A stretch of 64,000 nt of DNA. Source: Aromatoleum tolulyticum. Lineage in GTDB: Bacteria; Pseudomonadota; Gammaproteobacteria; Burkholderiales; Rhodocyclaceae. The notes under the pieces are model-generated. The model worked only from the letters and a program-made list of their open reading frames with translations. It was not told where the DNA came from and did no database searches. Positions 17,023 through 28,898 of this stretch are shown here, piece by piece (position 1 is the first letter of the stretch; each line of letters starts with the position of its first letter). Made by a program: the position numbers and the translations under genes. The stretch covers positions 124,001 through 188,000 of the forward strand of contig NZ_FTMD01000003.1 in assembly GCF_900156155.1 (NCBI RefSeq), given 5' to 3'.

Positions 17023-18568
17023 AGGCGCAGAGCGACATCAGGCCCTGGGGCAGCAGTCCGAGCACGGCGATCGCAAGACCATTCGCCGACAACAGGAAGC
17101 GGACCTCGCCCTGAGCTCTGATCGGCGTGCTATCAACCGGCTCTTCGAAGTACATCACTTTCACGACGCGCAGATAGTAGAACGCGCCAATCACCGACAT
17201 CAGCACGGCAACGACAGCGAGCCAGACGTAACCTGCGGCGACCACGGCTTGCAGGACAGAAAGCTTCGCGAAGAAACCGATGAAGAACGGGATACCCGCC
17301 ATCGAGAACATCACGATCATCATCAGCGCCGCAAACCATGAGTTACGCTTGTTCAGGCCCTTGAAGTCATCAATGGTCTCGGCCTCGAAGCCGGCGCGCG
17401 ACAGCAGGATCACCATGCCGAACGATGCGAGGCTCATGATGACGTAGGACACCGCATAGAACATCGCGGAGCTATACGCATTGAGCGCGAAATTGCGGTC
17501 GCCATCGACCACTCCCGCGAGCAGGCCGAGCAGCACGAAGCCCATGTGCGAGATACCGGAGTAGGCCAGCATGCGCTTGATGTTCGATTGGGCAATCGCA
17601 GCCAGGTTGCCGAGCACGATCGACAGCACCGAGAGGAACATCAGCATCGTCTGCCACTGATCGGCCAGTTCGAACAGGCCGTAAACCAGCAGGCGCATGG
17701 CCATCGCAAACGCGGCCAGCTTGGGCGCCGACGAAATCATCAGCGTCACGGCCGTCGGTGCGCCCTGATAGACGTCGGGCACCCACATGTGGAACGGAAC
17801 CACGCCCAGCTTGAATGCGACGCCTGCGACGATGAACACCAGACCGAACACGAGGACCGTCTTGTTGGCGGCCTGATGATAGATCGACTGCGCAATGCCC
17901 GATAGCTCGAGGCTACCCGTCGCACCGTAGATCATCGACATGCCGTAGAGCAGGAGGCCCGAGGCCAGCGCACCGAGCACGAAGTACTTCATCGCCGCCT
18001 CGGTCGCACGCGGCGACTCGCGATCGAACGCGACCATCCCGTACAGGGACAGCGACATCATCTCGAGGCCCATGTACAGCGACAGCATGTGGTTCGCGCT
18101 GATCATCACCATCATGCCGAGGCTCATCAGGAGCGACAGCAGATAGTATTCGGGACGATCGATCTTGCGGTCGGCAAGGTAACCGCGCCCGTAAAGCAGC
18201 GCAATCGCCACTGCCAGCAGCGAGAACACCTTGAGCAGACCGCCCAGCATGTCGCCGATGAACATCCCGCTGAAGGTCGCGACCACCTCGTTCGCCGCAT
18301 AGCCCTCTGCCAGGCTCATCAGCACCTCGGCGAGACGAACGCCGAACAGAGGCAATTCGGAAATCACCGCCGCAACGGCTGCAAGGAGGTTGGGACTCAC
18401 GAGCACGCTCACCAGCGCCGCAAACACCAGCGTGAGCTGTGTGAGCCCGTATGCGAGATCGCTGGCCACGCGGCGTGCAAACGTGGAAGCCAACATGATC
18501 ACCAGCGCCATCACGGCAACGAGAATCTCGGCCGCTGCGGGGTAGAAGTCGGGAACGACGAAATTCAT
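17000..18568 (-). CDS. nuoN: Complex I subunit NuoN
   Basis: 522-residue antiporter-like membrane subunit of NADH:quinone oxidoreductase, one of the three proton-pumping subunits. About fourteen hydrophobic spans are visible, with the conserved [20 protein letters not shown] block near the middle and the broken-helix region [20 protein letters not shown]. The length is a little above the E. coli subunit. It is the last nuo gene, 37 bases after nuoM, and overlaps the Nudix gene. Confidence 0.95.
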   Translation of the reverse strand: MNFVVPDFYPAAAEILVAVMALVIMLASTFARRVASDLAYGLTQLTLVFAALVSVLVSPNLLAAVAAVISELPLFGVRLAEVLMSLAEGYAANEVVATFSGMFIGDMLGGLLKVFSLLAVAIALLYGRGYLADRKIDRPEYYLLSLLMSLGMMVMISANHMLSLYMGLEMMSLSLYGMVAFDRESPRATEAAMKYFVLGALASGLLLYGMSMIYGATGSLELSGIAQSIYHQAANKTVLVFGLVFIVAGVAFKLGVVPFHMWVPDVYQGAPTAVTLMISSAPKLAAFAMAMRLLVYGLFELADQWQTMLMFLSVLSIVLGNLAAIAQSNIKRMLAYSGISHMGFVLLGLLAGVVDGDRNFALNAYSSAMFYAVSYVIMSLASFGMVILLSRAGFEAETIDDFKGLNKRNSWFAALMMIVMFSMAGIPFFIGFFAKLSVLQAVVAAGYVWLAVVAVLMSVIGAFYYLRVVKVMYFEEPVDSTPIRAQGEVRFLLSANGLAIAVLGLLPQGLMSLCAYALLASL

Positions 18569-18605
18569 CTTCTGACCAGTCCGAAAAAGTGTCTCGCCCG
18601 CTCGC

Positions 18606-20087
18606 TCAGAGCTTGCTCACGGCAACATGCCGCAGGAGTTCATTAACCGACGTATGCATCACTTCCGTGAACGGGAAGGGATACAAGCCCATCGCCAGCA
18701 CACACAGCGCGAGAATGCCGAGGAATGCGAACTCGCGCCCGCCGATGTCCTCGAGTTCGGCGACATGACTGTTGCCGACGACGCCGAAGACGACGCGCTT
18801 GTACATCCAGAGCGTATAGGCCGCACCAAGGATCAGGGTCGTCGCCGCAGCGAAGGCCACCCAGAAATTGAACTGCACCGCGCCCAGCACGACCATGAAC
18901 TCGCCGATAAAGCCGCTGGTGCCGGGAAGGCCGGCATTCGCCATTGCAAACAGCATGAAGAACGCGGCGAACTTGGGCATGGTCTTAACGACGCCGCCAT
19001 AGTCGGCGATGTTGCGGGTATGCATGCGGTCGTAAAGCACGCCGATGCAAAGGAACATCGCACCCGAGACGAAACCGTGCGAAATCATCTGCACCAGCGC
19101 GCCTTCGAGACCCACGACATTGAACATGAAGAAACCGAGAGTCACGAAACCCATGTGCGAAATCGACGAGTACGCAACCAGCTTCTTCATGTCGGTCTGG
19201 ACCAGCGCGACGAAGCCGATATAGATCACCGCGATCAGCGAAAGCGCAATCATCATCGGTGCCATGGCCTGCGATGCATCAGGCACGATCGGCAGGGAGA
19301 ACCGCAGGAAACCGTAGGCGCCCAGCTTCAGTGCGATCGCCGCCAGCACCACCGAGCCGCCCGTAGGCGCCTCGACGTGGGCATCCGGCAGCCAGGTATG
19401 CACCGGCCACATCGGCACCTTGACCGCAAAGGCGATCAGGAAGGCCCAGAAGATCAGCGTCTGCGCGGGCATCGCCAGCGGTAGCTTGTGCCAATCGAGG
19501 ATGCTGAAACTGCCGCCGGCCTCCATGAAGAGGTACAGCAACGCGATCAGCATCAGCAGCGACCCGAGCAGGGTGTAGAGGAAGAACTTGATCGCAGCAT
19601 AAACACGGTTCGCTCCACCCCAGATACCGATGACAAGGTAAAGGGGAATCAGCGAAGCCTCGAAGAACACGTAGAACAGAATGCCGTCGAGCGCAGAGAA
19701 GATTCCGTTCATCAGCCCCGACATGATCAGGAACGCCGCCATGTATTGCGCGACCTTCTCCTGAATCACCTGCCAGCCCGCCATCACGACGATGATCGTA
19801 ATGAACGAGTTCAGCAGCACGAACAGCACCGAAATGCCGTCCACGCCGAGGTGGTAGTTGATGTTGAAACGCGGAATCCACGGGAGGAACTCGGCGAACT
19901 GCATCGAACTGCTGCTTGCATCGAACTGCGTGAACAGCGGGATCGTCACCACGAACCCGACCAGAGCAACCAGCATGGAAAGGGACCGCGCCAGCGGCGC
20001 ATTGCGGTCCGAACCGGTTGCTAGCACGAGCAACCCACCCAGGATCGGTATCCAGATCGCGAGGCTGAGGAATGGCATACCCGTCAT
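18606..20087 (-). CDS. nuoM: Complex I subunit NuoM
   Basis: 493-residue antiporter-like membrane subunit. Family motifs include [38 protein letters not shown] and [19 protein letters not shown]. The ATG at 20087 has GGAAAG about 8 bases upstream, preferred over the internal ATG three codons later. It follows nuoL after 69 bases, the longest gap within the nuo operon, which holds no clear promoter or terminator. Confidence 0.96.
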   Translation of the reverse strand: MTGMPFLSLAIWIPILGGLLVLATGSDRNAPLARSLSMLVALVGFVVTIPLFTQFDASSSSMQFAEFLPWIPRFNINYHLGVDGISVLFVLLNSFITIIVVMAGWQVIQEKVAQYMAAFLIMSGLMNGIFSALDGILFYVFFEASLIPLYLVIGIWGGANRVYAAIKFFLYTLLGSLLMLIALLYLFMEAGGSFSILDWHKLPLAMPAQTLIFWAFLIAFAVKVPMWPVHTWLPDAHVEAPTGGSVVLAAIALKLGAYGFLRFSLPIVPDASQAMAPMMIALSLIAVIYIGFVALVQTDMKKLVAYSSISHMGFVTLGFFMFNVVGLEGALVQMISHGFVSGAMFLCIGVLYDRMHTRNIADYGGVVKTMPKFAAFFMLFAMANAGLPGTSGFIGEFMVVLGAVQFNFWVAFAAATTLILGAAYTLWMYKRVVFGVVGNSHVAELEDIGGREFAFLGILALCVLAMGLYPFPFTEVMHTSVNELLRHVAVSKL

Positions 20088-20156
20088 CGTTACTTTCCGT
20101 TCAGTGCGCCGAAAACTGACGCGTGTTTATCGTTATTCACAGACCGACCCTTTGGT

Positions 20157-22178
20157 TCACACCAGGTTGAACCAGAAGGTGAGGAGAATGAAGACCCCGA
20201 TGATCATTGCGAAGGCGTATTGGTACAGATGGCCCGTCTGGAACAACCGGCTGATCTGTGCAACCCAGCCCACCAGCCTCGCCGTTCCGTTGACTGCCAC
20301 GCCATCGATGATGCCCTGATCGCCAGCCTTCCAGAGTCCCTTACCGATCAGTCGCGAACCGCCCGCAAACACGATCTCGTTGAAACGATCGAAGAAATAC
20401 TTGTTTTCGAGCAACGCATGCACCGGGCGGAAAGTACGCTGGATCGCGGCCGGGATGTCCGGACGAACCATGTAGAAGAACCACGCCAGCACCACGCCCC
20501 CCATCGCCAGCCAGAACGGCGCCGTCTGCAGGCCATGCAGAGCCATCGCGACCGGACCGTGGAACTGGGCCGCCAGCTCGGACAGACCGACGTGGTTGCT
20601 GCCGACGTGGATCACGCCCTTGAACCAGTTGCCGAAGAGCATCGGCTCGATCGTGAAGAAACCGATGACCACCGACGGCACCGCAAGGAGCACCAGCGGC
20701 AGCGTCACCACCCACGGCGACTCATGCGGCTTCTGACCGGGAGCGAGACCGTGATGGTGATCCGCCGACACTTCTTCGTCGTCGTGGTCGCCCTCGTGGT
20801 CGTGATGACCATGGTTGTTGCCGAACCGCTCCTTGCCGTGAAAGACAAGGAAATACATGCGGAACGAGTAGAACGCCGTCACGAACACGCCCGCCAGCAC
20901 GCAGAACAGTGCATAGCCCGCGCCCGGGATGTGCGATGCATGCACGGCCTCGATGATCGAATCCTTGGAGTAGAAGCCCGCGAAGAACGGGAAACCGATC
21001 AGCGCCAGCGAACCGAGGAGCGAGGTGATCCACGTGATCGGCATGTACTTCCACAGGCCGCCCATGTTGCGCATGTCCTGATCGTGATGCATGCCGATGA
21101 TCACCGAACCGGCACCGAGGAACAGCAGCGCCTTGAAGAACGCATGCGTCATCAGATGGAACACGGCCGCCGAGTATGCCGAAACGCCCAGAGCGACGGT
21201 CATGTAACCGAGCTGCGACAGGGTCGAATACGCAACCACACGCTTGATGTCATTCTGCACGATGCCGAGGAAGCCCATGAAGAGGGCCGTCGTCGCACCG
21301 ATGACGAGAACGAAGGACAACGCCACATCGGACAGTTCGAACAGCGGCGACATGCGTGCGACCATGAAGATACCGGCCGTCACCATCGTTGCCGCGTGAA
21401 TCAGCGCCGAGATCGGCGTCGGACCTTCCATCGAGTCCGGCAGCCAGACATGCAGCGGCACCTGTGCCGACTTGCCCATCGCACCGATGAACAGGCAGAT
21501 GCAGATTGCGGTGATCAGCGGCCAACCGGTAACTGCCATGTCCTGCGCGGCAAGCTCGCTCCCCTTCGCAAACACCTCGGCGTAGTTGAGGCTGCCGGTG
21601 TACGCCGCAATCAGGCCGATCCCCAGCAGGAAGCCGAAGTCGCCGACACGGTTGACGAGGAAGGCCTTGAGGTTCGCGTAGATCGCGGTCGGCCGCTCGT
21701 ACCAGAAGCCGATCAGCAGATAAGACACCAGGCCCACAGCTTCCCAGCCGAAGAACAGCTGGAGGAAGTTGTTCGACATCACCAGCATCAGCATCGAGAA
21801 CGTGAACAGCGAGATGTAGCTGAAGAAGCGCTGGTAGCCGGGATCGTCGTGCATGTAGCCGATGGTGTAGATATGCACCATGAGCGACACGAAGGTGACC
21901 ACGAGCATCATCATGACCGTGAGCGGGTCGATCAGGAATCCGACCTCGAAGGTCAGGTTCCCGCTCTTCATCCACGTATAGACCGTGCCATTGAAGGTAT
22001 TGCCGGCCTGAACATCCTGGAAGATCACGACCGAGGCGGCCAACGCAACCGCAACGCCGAGGATCGTCACGATATGCGAGCCGGCACGGCCGATGGCCTT
22101 GCCGAACAGACCCGCCAGAAGCGCCCCTGCGAGAGGCGCTAGCGGTACCAGGAGATAGAGCTTTTGCATGTCCGTCAT
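20157..22178 (-). CDS. nuoL: Complex I subunit NuoL
   Basis: 673-residue antiporter-like subunit with the long C-terminal lateral helix of complex I. Motifs include FFGWEAVGLVSYLLIGFW, GKSAQVPLHVWLPDSMEGPT and IKRVVAYSTLSQLGYM. Residues about 451-477 form a hydrophilic His/Asp/Glu-rich loop (GHHDHEGDHDDEE and DHHHG) between membrane spans. GGAAG lies 7 bases before the start. Confidence 0.96.
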   Translation of the reverse strand: MTDMQKLYLLVPLAPLAGALLAGLFGKAIGRAGSHIVTILGVAVALAASVVIFQDVQAGNTFNGTVYTWMKSGNLTFEVGFLIDPLTVMMMLVVTFVSLMVHIYTIGYMHDDPGYQRFFSYISLFTFSMLMLVMSNNFLQLFFGWEAVGLVSYLLIGFWYERPTAIYANLKAFLVNRVGDFGFLLGIGLIAAYTGSLNYAEVFAKGSELAAQDMAVTGWPLITAICICLFIGAMGKSAQVPLHVWLPDSMEGPTPISALIHAATMVTAGIFMVARMSPLFELSDVALSFVLVIGATTALFMGFLGIVQNDIKRVVAYSTLSQLGYMTVALGVSAYSAAVFHLMTHAFFKALLFLGAGSVIIGMHHDQDMRNMGGLWKYMPITWITSLLGSLALIGFPFFAGFYSKDSIIEAVHASHIPGAGYALFCVLAGVFVTAFYSFRMYFLVFHGKERFGNNHGHHDHEGDHDDEEVSADHHHGLAPGQKPHESPWVVTLPLVLLAVPSVVIGFFTIEPMLFGNWFKGVIHVGSNHVGLSELAAQFHGPVAMALHGLQTAPFWLAMGGVVLAWFFYMVRPDIPAAIQRTFRPVHALLENKYFFDRFNEIVFAGGSRLIGKGLWKAGDQGIIDGVAVNGTARLVGWVAQISRLFQTGHLYQYAFAMIIGVFILLTFWFNLV

Positions 22179-22190
22179 CGAGCCGCTTCC

Positions 22191-22496
22191 TTAACCCTTG
22201 AGGCTGTCCAGATCATCAACGTGGATCGTCCGCAGGTTGCGGAACAGCACGACCAGAATCGCGAGACCGATCGCAGACTCCGCCGCCGCCACGGTGAGGA
22301 TGAAGAAAACAAAAATCTGTCCGGCCAGATCGCCCAGATAGTGCGAGAAGGCGACGAAGTTCAGATTGACCGCGAGCAGCATCAGCTCGATCGCCATCAG
22401 CAGCACGATCAGGTTCTTCCGGTTCAGGAAGATTCCGACCACGCTGATCGCGAACAGGATCGCGCCCAGAATCAGATAGTGGGAAAGCGAAAGCAT
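22191..22496 (-). CDS. nuoK: Complex I subunit NuoK
   Basis: 101-residue membrane subunit with three spans and the conserved buried glutamate in [19 protein letters not shown], which is part of the central proton path. Length is exact for the family. It lies 46 bases downstream of nuoJ and 12 bases before nuoL. Confidence 0.97.
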   Translation of the reverse strand: MLSLSHYLILGAILFAISVVGIFLNRKNLIVLLMAIELMLLAVNLNFVAFSHYLGDLAGQIFVFFILTVAAAESAIGLAILVVLFRNLRTIHVDDLDSLKG

Positions 22497-22542
22497 CTAT
22501 AACCCCTTGATTGCACCAGTTCCCGCGAAACTGCCGCAGTTC

Positions 22543-23145
22543 TTATTCTTTCTCGGCGGGCATCGAAACGAGCTCGACGCGATCGCCACGCTTGACGGCC
22601 ACCTGATCCGACGGATTCACCTGACGCAGCCCCTTGCGCTTGCGCAGGGTAAGCGATACCGCCACGACCATCGCCACCAGCAGCAGCAGCGAAGCAAGTT
22701 CGAACGGATAGACGTAATCGGTATACAGGAGGCGTCCCAGTTCGCGCGTATTGCTGTAGCCAGCCTGCACCGCAGGCGGTTCGGGCATCGCCTCGAGACC
22801 GAAGTATCGGCCACCGAGCACCAGCGCCATTTCGACGACCAGCAGAATTCCGATCAGCGCCCCAACCGGCAGGTAGCTCCAGAAGCCCTCCCGGAGTCGA
22901 TCGAGGTTGATGTCGAGCATCATCACGACGAACAGGAAGAGCACCATCACCGCCCCGACGTACACCATCACAAGGACGATTGCCAGGAACTCCGCGGCCA
23001 GAAGCAGCCAGATGCCACCGGCGGTGACGAACGAAAGCACCAGGAACAGTGCGGCGTGCACCGGGTTCCGTGACGTAATCACCCGAAGCGCGGCGAACAC
23101 CATGATCGCCGACAGGATGTAGAAAACGAGGGTCTTGAAATCCAT
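22543..23145 (-). CDS. nuoJ: Complex I subunit NuoJ
   Basis: 200-residue membrane subunit with five spans. The N-terminal FYILSAIMVFAALRVITSRN and the VYVGAVMVLFLFVVMMLD segment that includes the pi-bulge helix are typical. A short charged tail (RKRKGLRQVNPSDQ) follows the last span. Lies 30 bases after nuoI. Confidence 0.96.
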   Translation of the reverse strand: MDFKTLVFYILSAIMVFAALRVITSRNPVHAALFLVLSFVTAGGIWLLLAAEFLAIVLVMVYVGAVMVLFLFVVMMLDINLDRLREGFWSYLPVGALIGILLVVEMALVLGGRYFGLEAMPEPPAVQAGYSNTRELGRLLYTDYVYPFELASLLLLVAMVVAVSLTLRKRKGLRQVNPSDQVAVKRGDRVELVSMPAEKE

Positions 23146-23175
23146 GTCCTTTGCGGCGCCCGCAGGCGCCCTCCC

Positions 23176-23661
23176 TTAGCGGTACTTCGAGTCGGCTTCC
23201 CGGTCGGCGGCGATCTGGGCTTCATGCCGGTCGCCGACGGCGAGCAGCATCTGCTTCGTGTAATACAGGTCGCCCCGCTGCTCACCGTGGTACTCGAGCA
23301 CGCGCGTTTCGACGATCGCATCCACCGGACAGGCCTCTTCGCAGAAACCACAGAAGATGCACTTCGTCAGATCGATGTCGTATCGCGTCGTGCGACGCGA
23401 CCCGTCGTCGCGCTGGTCGGACTCGATAGTGATCGCCATTGCCGGGCAGATCGCCTCGCACAGCTTGCATGCGATGCAGCGCTCCTCACCGTTGGGGTAG
23501 CGTCGCAGGGCATGCAGGCCACGAAAACGCGGGCTTTGCGGAGTTTTCTCCTCCGGAAACTGCACCGTGATCTTGCGCGCGAACAGGTGACGCCCCGTTA
23601 GCGCCAAGCCCTTGATCAGTTCCGTCAGGAACAGGCTACCGATGTAATCCTTGGCACCCAT
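23176..23661 (-). CDS. nuoI: Complex I iron-sulfur subunit NuoI
   Basis: 161-residue peripheral-arm subunit carrying clusters N6a and N6b. Two 4Fe-4S ferredoxin motifs are intact: [12 protein letters not shown] and [12 protein letters not shown]. The amphipathic N-terminal helix that lies on the membrane is present. Lies 10 bases after nuoH. Confidence 0.97.
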   Translation of the reverse strand: MGAKDYIGSLFLTELIKGLALTGRHLFARKITVQFPEEKTPQSPRFRGLHALRRYPNGEERCIACKLCEAICPAMAITIESDQRDDGSRRTTRYDIDLTKCIFCGFCEEACPVDAIVETRVLEYHGEQRGDLYYTKQMLLAVGDRHEAQIAADREADSKYR

Positions 23662-23671
23662 CTTCAGCCTC

Positions 23672-24721
23672 TCACTTCCAGATAGACAGCGGCGACATCA
23701 TCCACACCGCCACCACGATCACCCAAACCAGGGTGATCGGAATAAACACCTTCCAACCCAACCGCATAATGTGGTCGTAGCGGAAGCGCGGGAATGTCGC
23801 ACGTACCCACAGGAACACGAACAGGAAGAACGCGGTCTTCAGTGCCAGCCAGTGGAAACCGTCAGGAATCGCTCCGATCGGCGACAGCCAGCCGCCCATG
23901 AAGAGCACAGCCGTCATCACCGACACGAGGAACATGTTCGCGTATTCGGCGAGGAAGAACAGCGCGAAGGCCATCCCGGAGTACTCGACCATATGCCCTG
24001 CAACCACTTCCGACTCGCCCTCGACCACGTCGAAAGGCGCACGGTTGGTTTCTGCAATGCCCGAGATCAGGAAGACGATGAACATCGGCAGAAGTGGGAG
24101 CCAGTTCCATGACAGGAACGACAGCCCCATCTCATGGAACCTGCCCTGCCCCTGCGAATGCACGATGTCGCTCAGATTGAGGCTCGACGAGATCAGCAGC
24201 ACACAGATGAGTGCAAAACCCATCGCCACCTCGTACGAAACCATCTGCGCTGCGGCGCGCATGGAGCCGAGGAACGGGTACTTCGAGTTCGACGCCCAGC
24301 CGGCAATGATGACACCGTACACTTCCATCGAAGTGATGGCGAGGAGCAGCAACAGGCCCGCGTTCACGTTTGCGAGCACCATGCCCTCATTGAACGGCAC
24401 AACAGACCAAGCCGCCAGCGACGGCGCGATCGCGAGGATCGGCCCCAGGATGAAGAGGCCCTTGCTCGCGCCCGACGGAACGATGATCTCCTTGAAGAGG
24501 AGCTTCATGCCATCGGCGATCGGCTGCAGCAGCCCCTTCGGGCCGACGCGGTTCGGGCCGATGCGGACCTGCATGTAACCGATGACCTTGCGTTCCGCGA
24601 GCGTCAGGTAAGCCACGCCGAGCATGAGCGGAGCGATGATCGCGACGATCTTCGCGAGCGTCCAGACGACAGGCCACGCGGGCCCGAAAAACTGCGACAC
24701 GGGTTCCAGCAACGCTTCCAT
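23672..24721 (-). CDS. nuoH: Complex I subunit NuoH
   Basis: 349-residue membrane subunit that contributes to the quinone chamber. [20 protein letters not shown] near residue 50, [18 protein letters not shown] and [18 protein letters not shown] are conserved. I start at the ATG at 24721, which shares one base with the nuoG stop (TGATG); the ten-residue upstream extension is unlike the family. Confidence 0.96.
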   Translation of the reverse strand: MEALLEPVSQFFGPAWPVVWTLAKIVAIIAPLMLGVAYLTLAERKVIGYMQVRIGPNRVGPKGLLQPIADGMKLLFKEIIVPSGASKGLFILGPILAIAPSLAAWSVVPFNEGMVLANVNAGLLLLLAITSMEVYGVIIAGWASNSKYPFLGSMRAAAQMVSYEVAMGFALICVLLISSSLNLSDIVHSQGQGRFHEMGLSFLSWNWLPLLPMFIVFLISGIAETNRAPFDVVEGESEVVAGHMVEYSGMAFALFFLAEYANMFLVSVMTAVLFMGGWLSPIGAIPDGFHWLALKTAFFLFVFLWVRATFPRFRYDHIMRLGWKVFIPITLVWVIVVAVWMMSPLSIWK

Positions 24722-27060
24722 CAGACACGCTCCACGCTGATCTCGCCGCACATTGCGCCGAGGGCGGCTGTTGCCGCGTTGGCTGCAGCAACACGCACGC
24801 AGTTCGCCGCGACCGAATCGTCCGCGACGATCAGGACCTCAGCCGCACCCTGTCCCTGCTTCAGGCGCACGCGCGCCCCCGATGCGACGCCGATTGCGGC
24901 CAGAGTCGCCGTACTCGCGCAAGCCACCGGAGCCTTCGCGTCACGCGTCTTCTGCAGCGACGTGGCGCGTCGCACCAGCGGATCGGCCGCGTAAATGGAC
25001 ACGTCGCTGACACGTTCGAATCCCGCGGCAGTCTGTCCGGCGAACTTGAACTCGAGACCGTACAGACGATTGCCAAGATCCGGACGACTGCCCTCCGCGA
25101 GCGCCTCTGCAGCGACAGCCTCCGAATCGTTCTGATCGAACCCCTCGAACTCGAGGAGATTTCCGAGAACCCGGAGAACCTTCCAGCCCGGACGCGTATC
25201 ACCAAGCGGCCGAGCGACCGCGTTGAAGTTCTGCGCACGTCCTTCGCAGTTAACGAAGGTGCCCGACGTCTCGGTGAACGGAGCGATCGGCAGCAGCACA
25301 TCCGCTGCAGCGAGCAGGGACGGCGACTTGAATGCCGACAGCGCGATCACGAGCGGCGCGGCCCCGAGTACGGTCTGAGCCAGAGCCGGATTCGCGAAAT
25401 CGAGGTCCGGTTCAGCATTCAACAGGAGATAGGCCTTGCGGGGTTGCTCCAGCATCTGGCGCGCATTGAGGCCACCGACCAAGGGCACCGCCTTCGCAAG
25501 ATAACCGCCGACGCTGTTCGCCGCTTCACCGATCACCCCGAAAACGCCTCCGGTCAGGCGTGCAATTTCCTCCGCGAGTTGTTGAATCTCCGACGCGTAT
25601 TCACTCTGCACTGCTAGGTTGCCGACCCAGACCGCGACCTTGCGGCCGGATGCGAGGCTCTGGGCGATCGCTCTGGCTTCATCCGACACCGTCGCAGGGA
25701 TGGCTGCGCCAAGATGCTCCGCCGCGTTTACGCCCTTCTCGGCCGCGAGGGCAGCAACCACCTGCAGGAGCACCGGGACGATAGCCGAGGGAGCGGTCAA
25801 CACGCGGTTCTTCACCGGCAGCAGCCATTCCTCGGCGCTCGCATTGATCGCACTGACATGCAGGCCACGCTTCGCCGCCTGCCGCACGCGCTGGGCGAGT
25901 AGCGGCGAATCCTTACGCAGGAAGCTGCCGATCACGAACAGGCGGTTCAAGCTGGCCACCTCGCTGATCGGCATGCCAAGCCACGGCGCTCCTTCGCGGA
26001 ACCCGTCAGCACGGAAATCGCTCTGACGCAGACGGAAATCGACGCTGTCGGACCCGATCGCACGGGTGAATTTCTGGAGGAGATACAGCTCTTCAATCGT
26101 AGCATGCGGCGAAGCCAGCGCGCCGATGGAATCCGGGCCGTTCTGCTTGGCGGTCTTGCGCAGGCCGTTTGCAGCGAACTCAAGTGCCGTCTGCCAGTCC
26201 GTTTCCTTCCACACGCCGTCCTGCTTGAGCATCGGGACGGTGAGACGATCTTCGCTGTTGAGGCCTTCGTACGAGAAGCGGTCCTTGTCAGACAGCCAGC
26301 ATTCGTTGATGTCCTCGTTCTCGAAGGGGAGCACGCGCTTGACGACATCGTGCTTCACCTGAACGATCAGGTTGGAGCCAAGCGAGTCGTGCGGGCTAAC
26401 CGAACGGCGGCGCGCAAGTTCCCAAGTACGTGCCGAGAAGCGGAACGGCTTCGACGTCAGCGCACCGACGGGGCAGAGATCGATGATGTTCCCGGACAAT
26501 TCCGAGTCCACCGTCTTTTCGACGAAGGGCATGATCTCGGCGTGCTCGCCGCGGAAGGCCTGGCCCAATTCCATCTGCCCGGCGATTTCCGTCGTGAACC
26601 GCACACAGCGGGTGCAGTTGATGCAACGCGTCATGTCGGTCGACACGAGCGGACCGAGATTCTTGTTGAAAACGACGCGCTTCTCTTCCTCGTAACGCGA
26701 CTGGCTGCCGCCATAGCCGACGGCCAGATCCTGCAACTGGCACTCGCCGCCCTGGTCGCAGATCGGGCAATCGAGCGGGTGGTTGATCAGCAGGAACTCC
26801 ATGACGCCCTTCTGGGCCTTCACCGCCTGCTCGGAGCGGGTCCACACCTTCATCCCGTTCGTCACGGGCGTGGCACACGCAGGAAGCGGCTTGGGCGCCT
26901 TCTCGACCTGCACGAGGCACATACGGCAGCTCGCTGCGATCGAGAGCTTCTTGTGGTAACAGAAGTGCGGAACGAAAGCACCGATCTTGGTGGCAGCATC
27001 CATGATGGTGCTGCCATCCTCGACCGTCACCTGCTTGCCGTCGATTTCAATCTCTAGCAT
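24721..27060 (-). CDS. nuoG: Complex I iron-sulfur subunit NuoG
   Basis: 779-residue peripheral-arm subunit. The N-terminal part binds the 2Fe-2S cluster N1b (CYHKK, ASCRMC, PACATPV), the N5 cluster ([18 protein letters not shown]) and N4 (CINCTRC, CPVG); the remaining ~550 residues are a molybdopterin-oxidoreductase-like domain without cofactor. The start is ATG at 27060, sharing one base with the nuoF stop, or a GTG one codon earlier. Confidence 0.96.
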   Translation of the reverse strand: MLEIEIDGKQVTVEDGSTIMDAATKIGAFVPHFCYHKKLSIAASCRMCLVQVEKAPKPLPACATPVTNGMKVWTRSEQAVKAQKGVMEFLLINHPLDCPICDQGGECQLQDLAVGYGGSQSRYEEEKRVVFNKNLGPLVSTDMTRCINCTRCVRFTTEIAGQMELGQAFRGEHAEIMPFVEKTVDSELSGNIIDLCPVGALTSKPFRFSARTWELARRRSVSPHDSLGSNLIVQVKHDVVKRVLPFENEDINECWLSDKDRFSYEGLNSEDRLTVPMLKQDGVWKETDWQTALEFAANGLRKTAKQNGPDSIGALASPHATIEELYLLQKFTRAIGSDSVDFRLRQSDFRADGFREGAPWLGMPISEVASLNRLFVIGSFLRKDSPLLAQRVRQAAKRGLHVSAINASAEEWLLPVKNRVLTAPSAIVPVLLQVVAALAAEKGVNAAEHLGAAIPATVSDEARAIAQSLASGRKVAVWVGNLAVQSEYASEIQQLAEEIARLTGGVFGVIGEAANSVGGYLAKAVPLVGGLNARQMLEQPRKAYLLLNAEPDLDFANPALAQTVLGAAPLVIALSAFKSPSLLAAADVLLPIAPFTETSGTFVNCEGRAQNFNAVARPLGDTRPGWKVLRVLGNLLEFEGFDQNDSEAVAAEALAEGSRPDLGNRLYGLEFKFAGQTAAGFERVSDVSIYAADPLVRRATSLQKTRDAKAPVACASTATLAAIGVASGARVRLKQGQGAAEVLIVADDSVAANCVRVAAANAATAALGAMCGEISVERV

Positions 27061-28373
27061 CACGGTCTCACGTAGATTTGGCTGCCTTCATACTGGACTT
27101 CAGGCGGCACTAGACATTTCTTGTTTTCGATGTGGTACTCGAATTCGGAGCCGAAGTGCTTGATGAAGCTCTGCACCGGCATCGACGCGGCGTCACCGAG
27201 GGCACAGATGGTGCGGCCCATGATGTTGCCGGTCACCGAATTGAGGAGGTCAAGGTCCTCCTTCCGGCCGAGTCCGTTTTCGATGCGATGAACGACGCGG
27301 TAGAGCCAGCCCGTACCTTCCCGGCAAGGGGTGCACTGGCCACAGGACTCCTCAAAGTAAAAGTACGACAGACGCTCGAGCGCCTTGACCATGCACGTCG
27401 TTTCATCCATCACGATGACGGCGCCGGAACCGAGCATCGACCCCGCTTTCGAGATCGAGTCATAGTCCATCGTGCAATCCATCATCACGTTGCCCGGAAG
27501 GACGGGCGCCGAAGAACCGCCGGGGATCACCGCCTTGAGCTTGCGTCCGCCGCGCATCCCGCCCGCCATCTCGAGCAGTTCGGCGAACGGCGTACCCATT
27601 GCAATTTCGTAATTGCCGGGGCGATTCACATGACCGGATACCGAGAACAGCTTCGTGCCCCCGTTGTTCGGTTTGCCCAGATTGAGGAAGGCTTCTCCGC
27701 CCATGTTGATGATGAACGGCACGGATGCGAAGGTTTCCGTGTTGTTGATCGTCGTCGGTTTCCCGTACAGACCGTAGCTTGCAGGGAACGGCGGCTTGAA
27801 GCGCGGCTGGCCCTTCTTGCCTTCGATCGACTCGAGCAGCGCCGTTTCCTCACCGCAGATGTAGGCCCCGTAGCCGTGATGGGCGAACAGCTCGAACGAG
27901 AAATCGGAACCGAGAATGCTCTGCCCGAGCAGGCCCGCCGCACGTGCCTCGGCGAGCGCAGCTTCGAAGCGCTCGTAGACGTCGAAGATTTCGCCGTGAA
28001 TGTAGTTGTAGCCACGCTCGCAACCCATCGCATACGCAGCGATGGTCATCCCTTCGATGACCGTGTGCGGGTTATAGCGCAGAATATCGCGATCCTTGAA
28101 GGTACCCGGCTCGCCTTCGTCCGAGTTGCACGCCAGATACTTTGCCCCGGGGAAGGAGCGCGGCATGAAGCTCCACTTCAACCCGGTCGGGAAGCCCGCG
28201 CCGCCGCGACCACGCAGCGAGGAGGCCTTGAGTTCCGCGATGATCGTCTCGGGCGGGATTTTTTCGCTGATGATCTTGCGCAGCGCGGAATAACCACCGC
28301 GTGCAACATAGTCCTGCAGCCCCCAGGTACGATCGCCGTCGACGCCGGCGAGAATCAGTCCGCTTCCGCTCAT
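27060..28373 (-). CDS. nuoF: Complex I NADH-binding subunit NuoF
   Basis: 437-residue flavoprotein that oxidises NADH and feeds cluster N3. NAD site [15 protein letters not shown] site [15 protein letters not shown], and [13 protein letters not shown] with a later Cys for the 4Fe-4S cluster are all present. The ATG at 28373 overlaps the nuoE stop in ATGA; the longer frame lies over nuoE and is rejected. It is a full paralogue of the HoxF C-terminal domain encoded 15 kb away. Confidence 0.97.
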   Translation of the reverse strand: MSGSGLILAGVDGDRTWGLQDYVARGGYSALRKIISEKIPPETIIAELKASSLRGRGGAGFPTGLKWSFMPRSFPGAKYLACNSDEGEPGTFKDRDILRYNPHTVIEGMTIAAYAMGCERGYNYIHGEIFDVYERFEAALAEARAAGLLGQSILGSDFSFELFAHHGYGAYICGEETALLESIEGKKGQPRFKPPFPASYGLYGKPTTINNTETFASVPFIINMGGEAFLNLGKPNNGGTKLFSVSGHVNRPGNYEIAMGTPFAELLEMAGGMRGGRKLKAVIPGGSSAPVLPGNVMMDCTMDYDSISKAGSMLGSGAVIVMDETTCMVKALERLSYFYFEESCGQCTPCREGTGWLYRVVHRIENGLGRKEDLDLLNSVTGNIMGRTICALGDAASMPVQSFIKHFGSEFEYHIENKKCLVPPEVQYEGSQIYVRP

Positions 28374-28849
28374 TTGTCTTCCAGCTCCGCGAGGATCTGA
28401 TCGATCTTTTCCTTCGTCATCCAGCTGCACATGTGATGGTTGTTCACCAACAGCACGGGTGCATCCCCGCAAGCCCCCATGCACTCGCCTTCCTTCAGCG
28501 TGAACTTCCCGTCAGGGGTCGTTTCGTTGAAGTCGATACCGAGCTTTTCCTTGAGGTAATCAGCCGCGTGGACTCCCCCCGACAGCGCACAGGGGAGATT
28601 CGTGCACACGGTGATCTTGTGGCGCCCCACCGGCTCGAGGTCGTACATGTTGTAGAAGCTCGCCACCTCGTAAGCCGCGATGGCGGGCATACCGAGGTAG
28701 TCGGCGACGAACTCGATGACTTCCTTCGGCAACCAGCCCTTTTCGACCTGCGCGATGCGCAGCGCCGACATCACGGCGGACTGCTTCTGATCCGGTGGAT
28801 ATTTCGCGATCTCGCGATCGATCTGTTGTAGCGATTCCTGACTCAGCAT
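28370..28849 (-). CDS. nuoE: Complex I 24 kDa subunit NuoE
   Basis: 159-residue thioredoxin-like subunit with the 2Fe-2S cluster N1a. The four ligands are visible in VCTNLPCAL and [10 protein letters not shown] start at [19 protein letters not shown], the usual family N-terminus, giving a 49-base gap after nuoD; a longer frame from 28927 overlaps nuoD by 29 bases. No strong ribosome site is seen at either start. Confidence 0.93.
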   Translation of the reverse strand: MLSQESLQQIDREIAKYPPDQKQSAVMSALRIAQVEKGWLPKEVIEFVADYLGMPAIAAYEVASFYNMYDLEPVGRHKITVCTNLPCALSGGVHAADYLKEKLGIDFNETTPDGKFTLKEGECMGACGDAPVLLVNNHHMCSWMTKEKIDQILAELEDK

Positions 28850-28898
28850 TTCGTACTCGTCTTCCCGGGTTGCCAGCCGACGTTTCAAGACCAAGCGT

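Noticed and set aside
20220-22142. Long open frame on the + strand opposite nuoL, rich in His, Arg and Gln
   Set aside because: It is the antisense of a membrane-protein gene; the odd composition follows from the complementary codons, and nuoL is certain.
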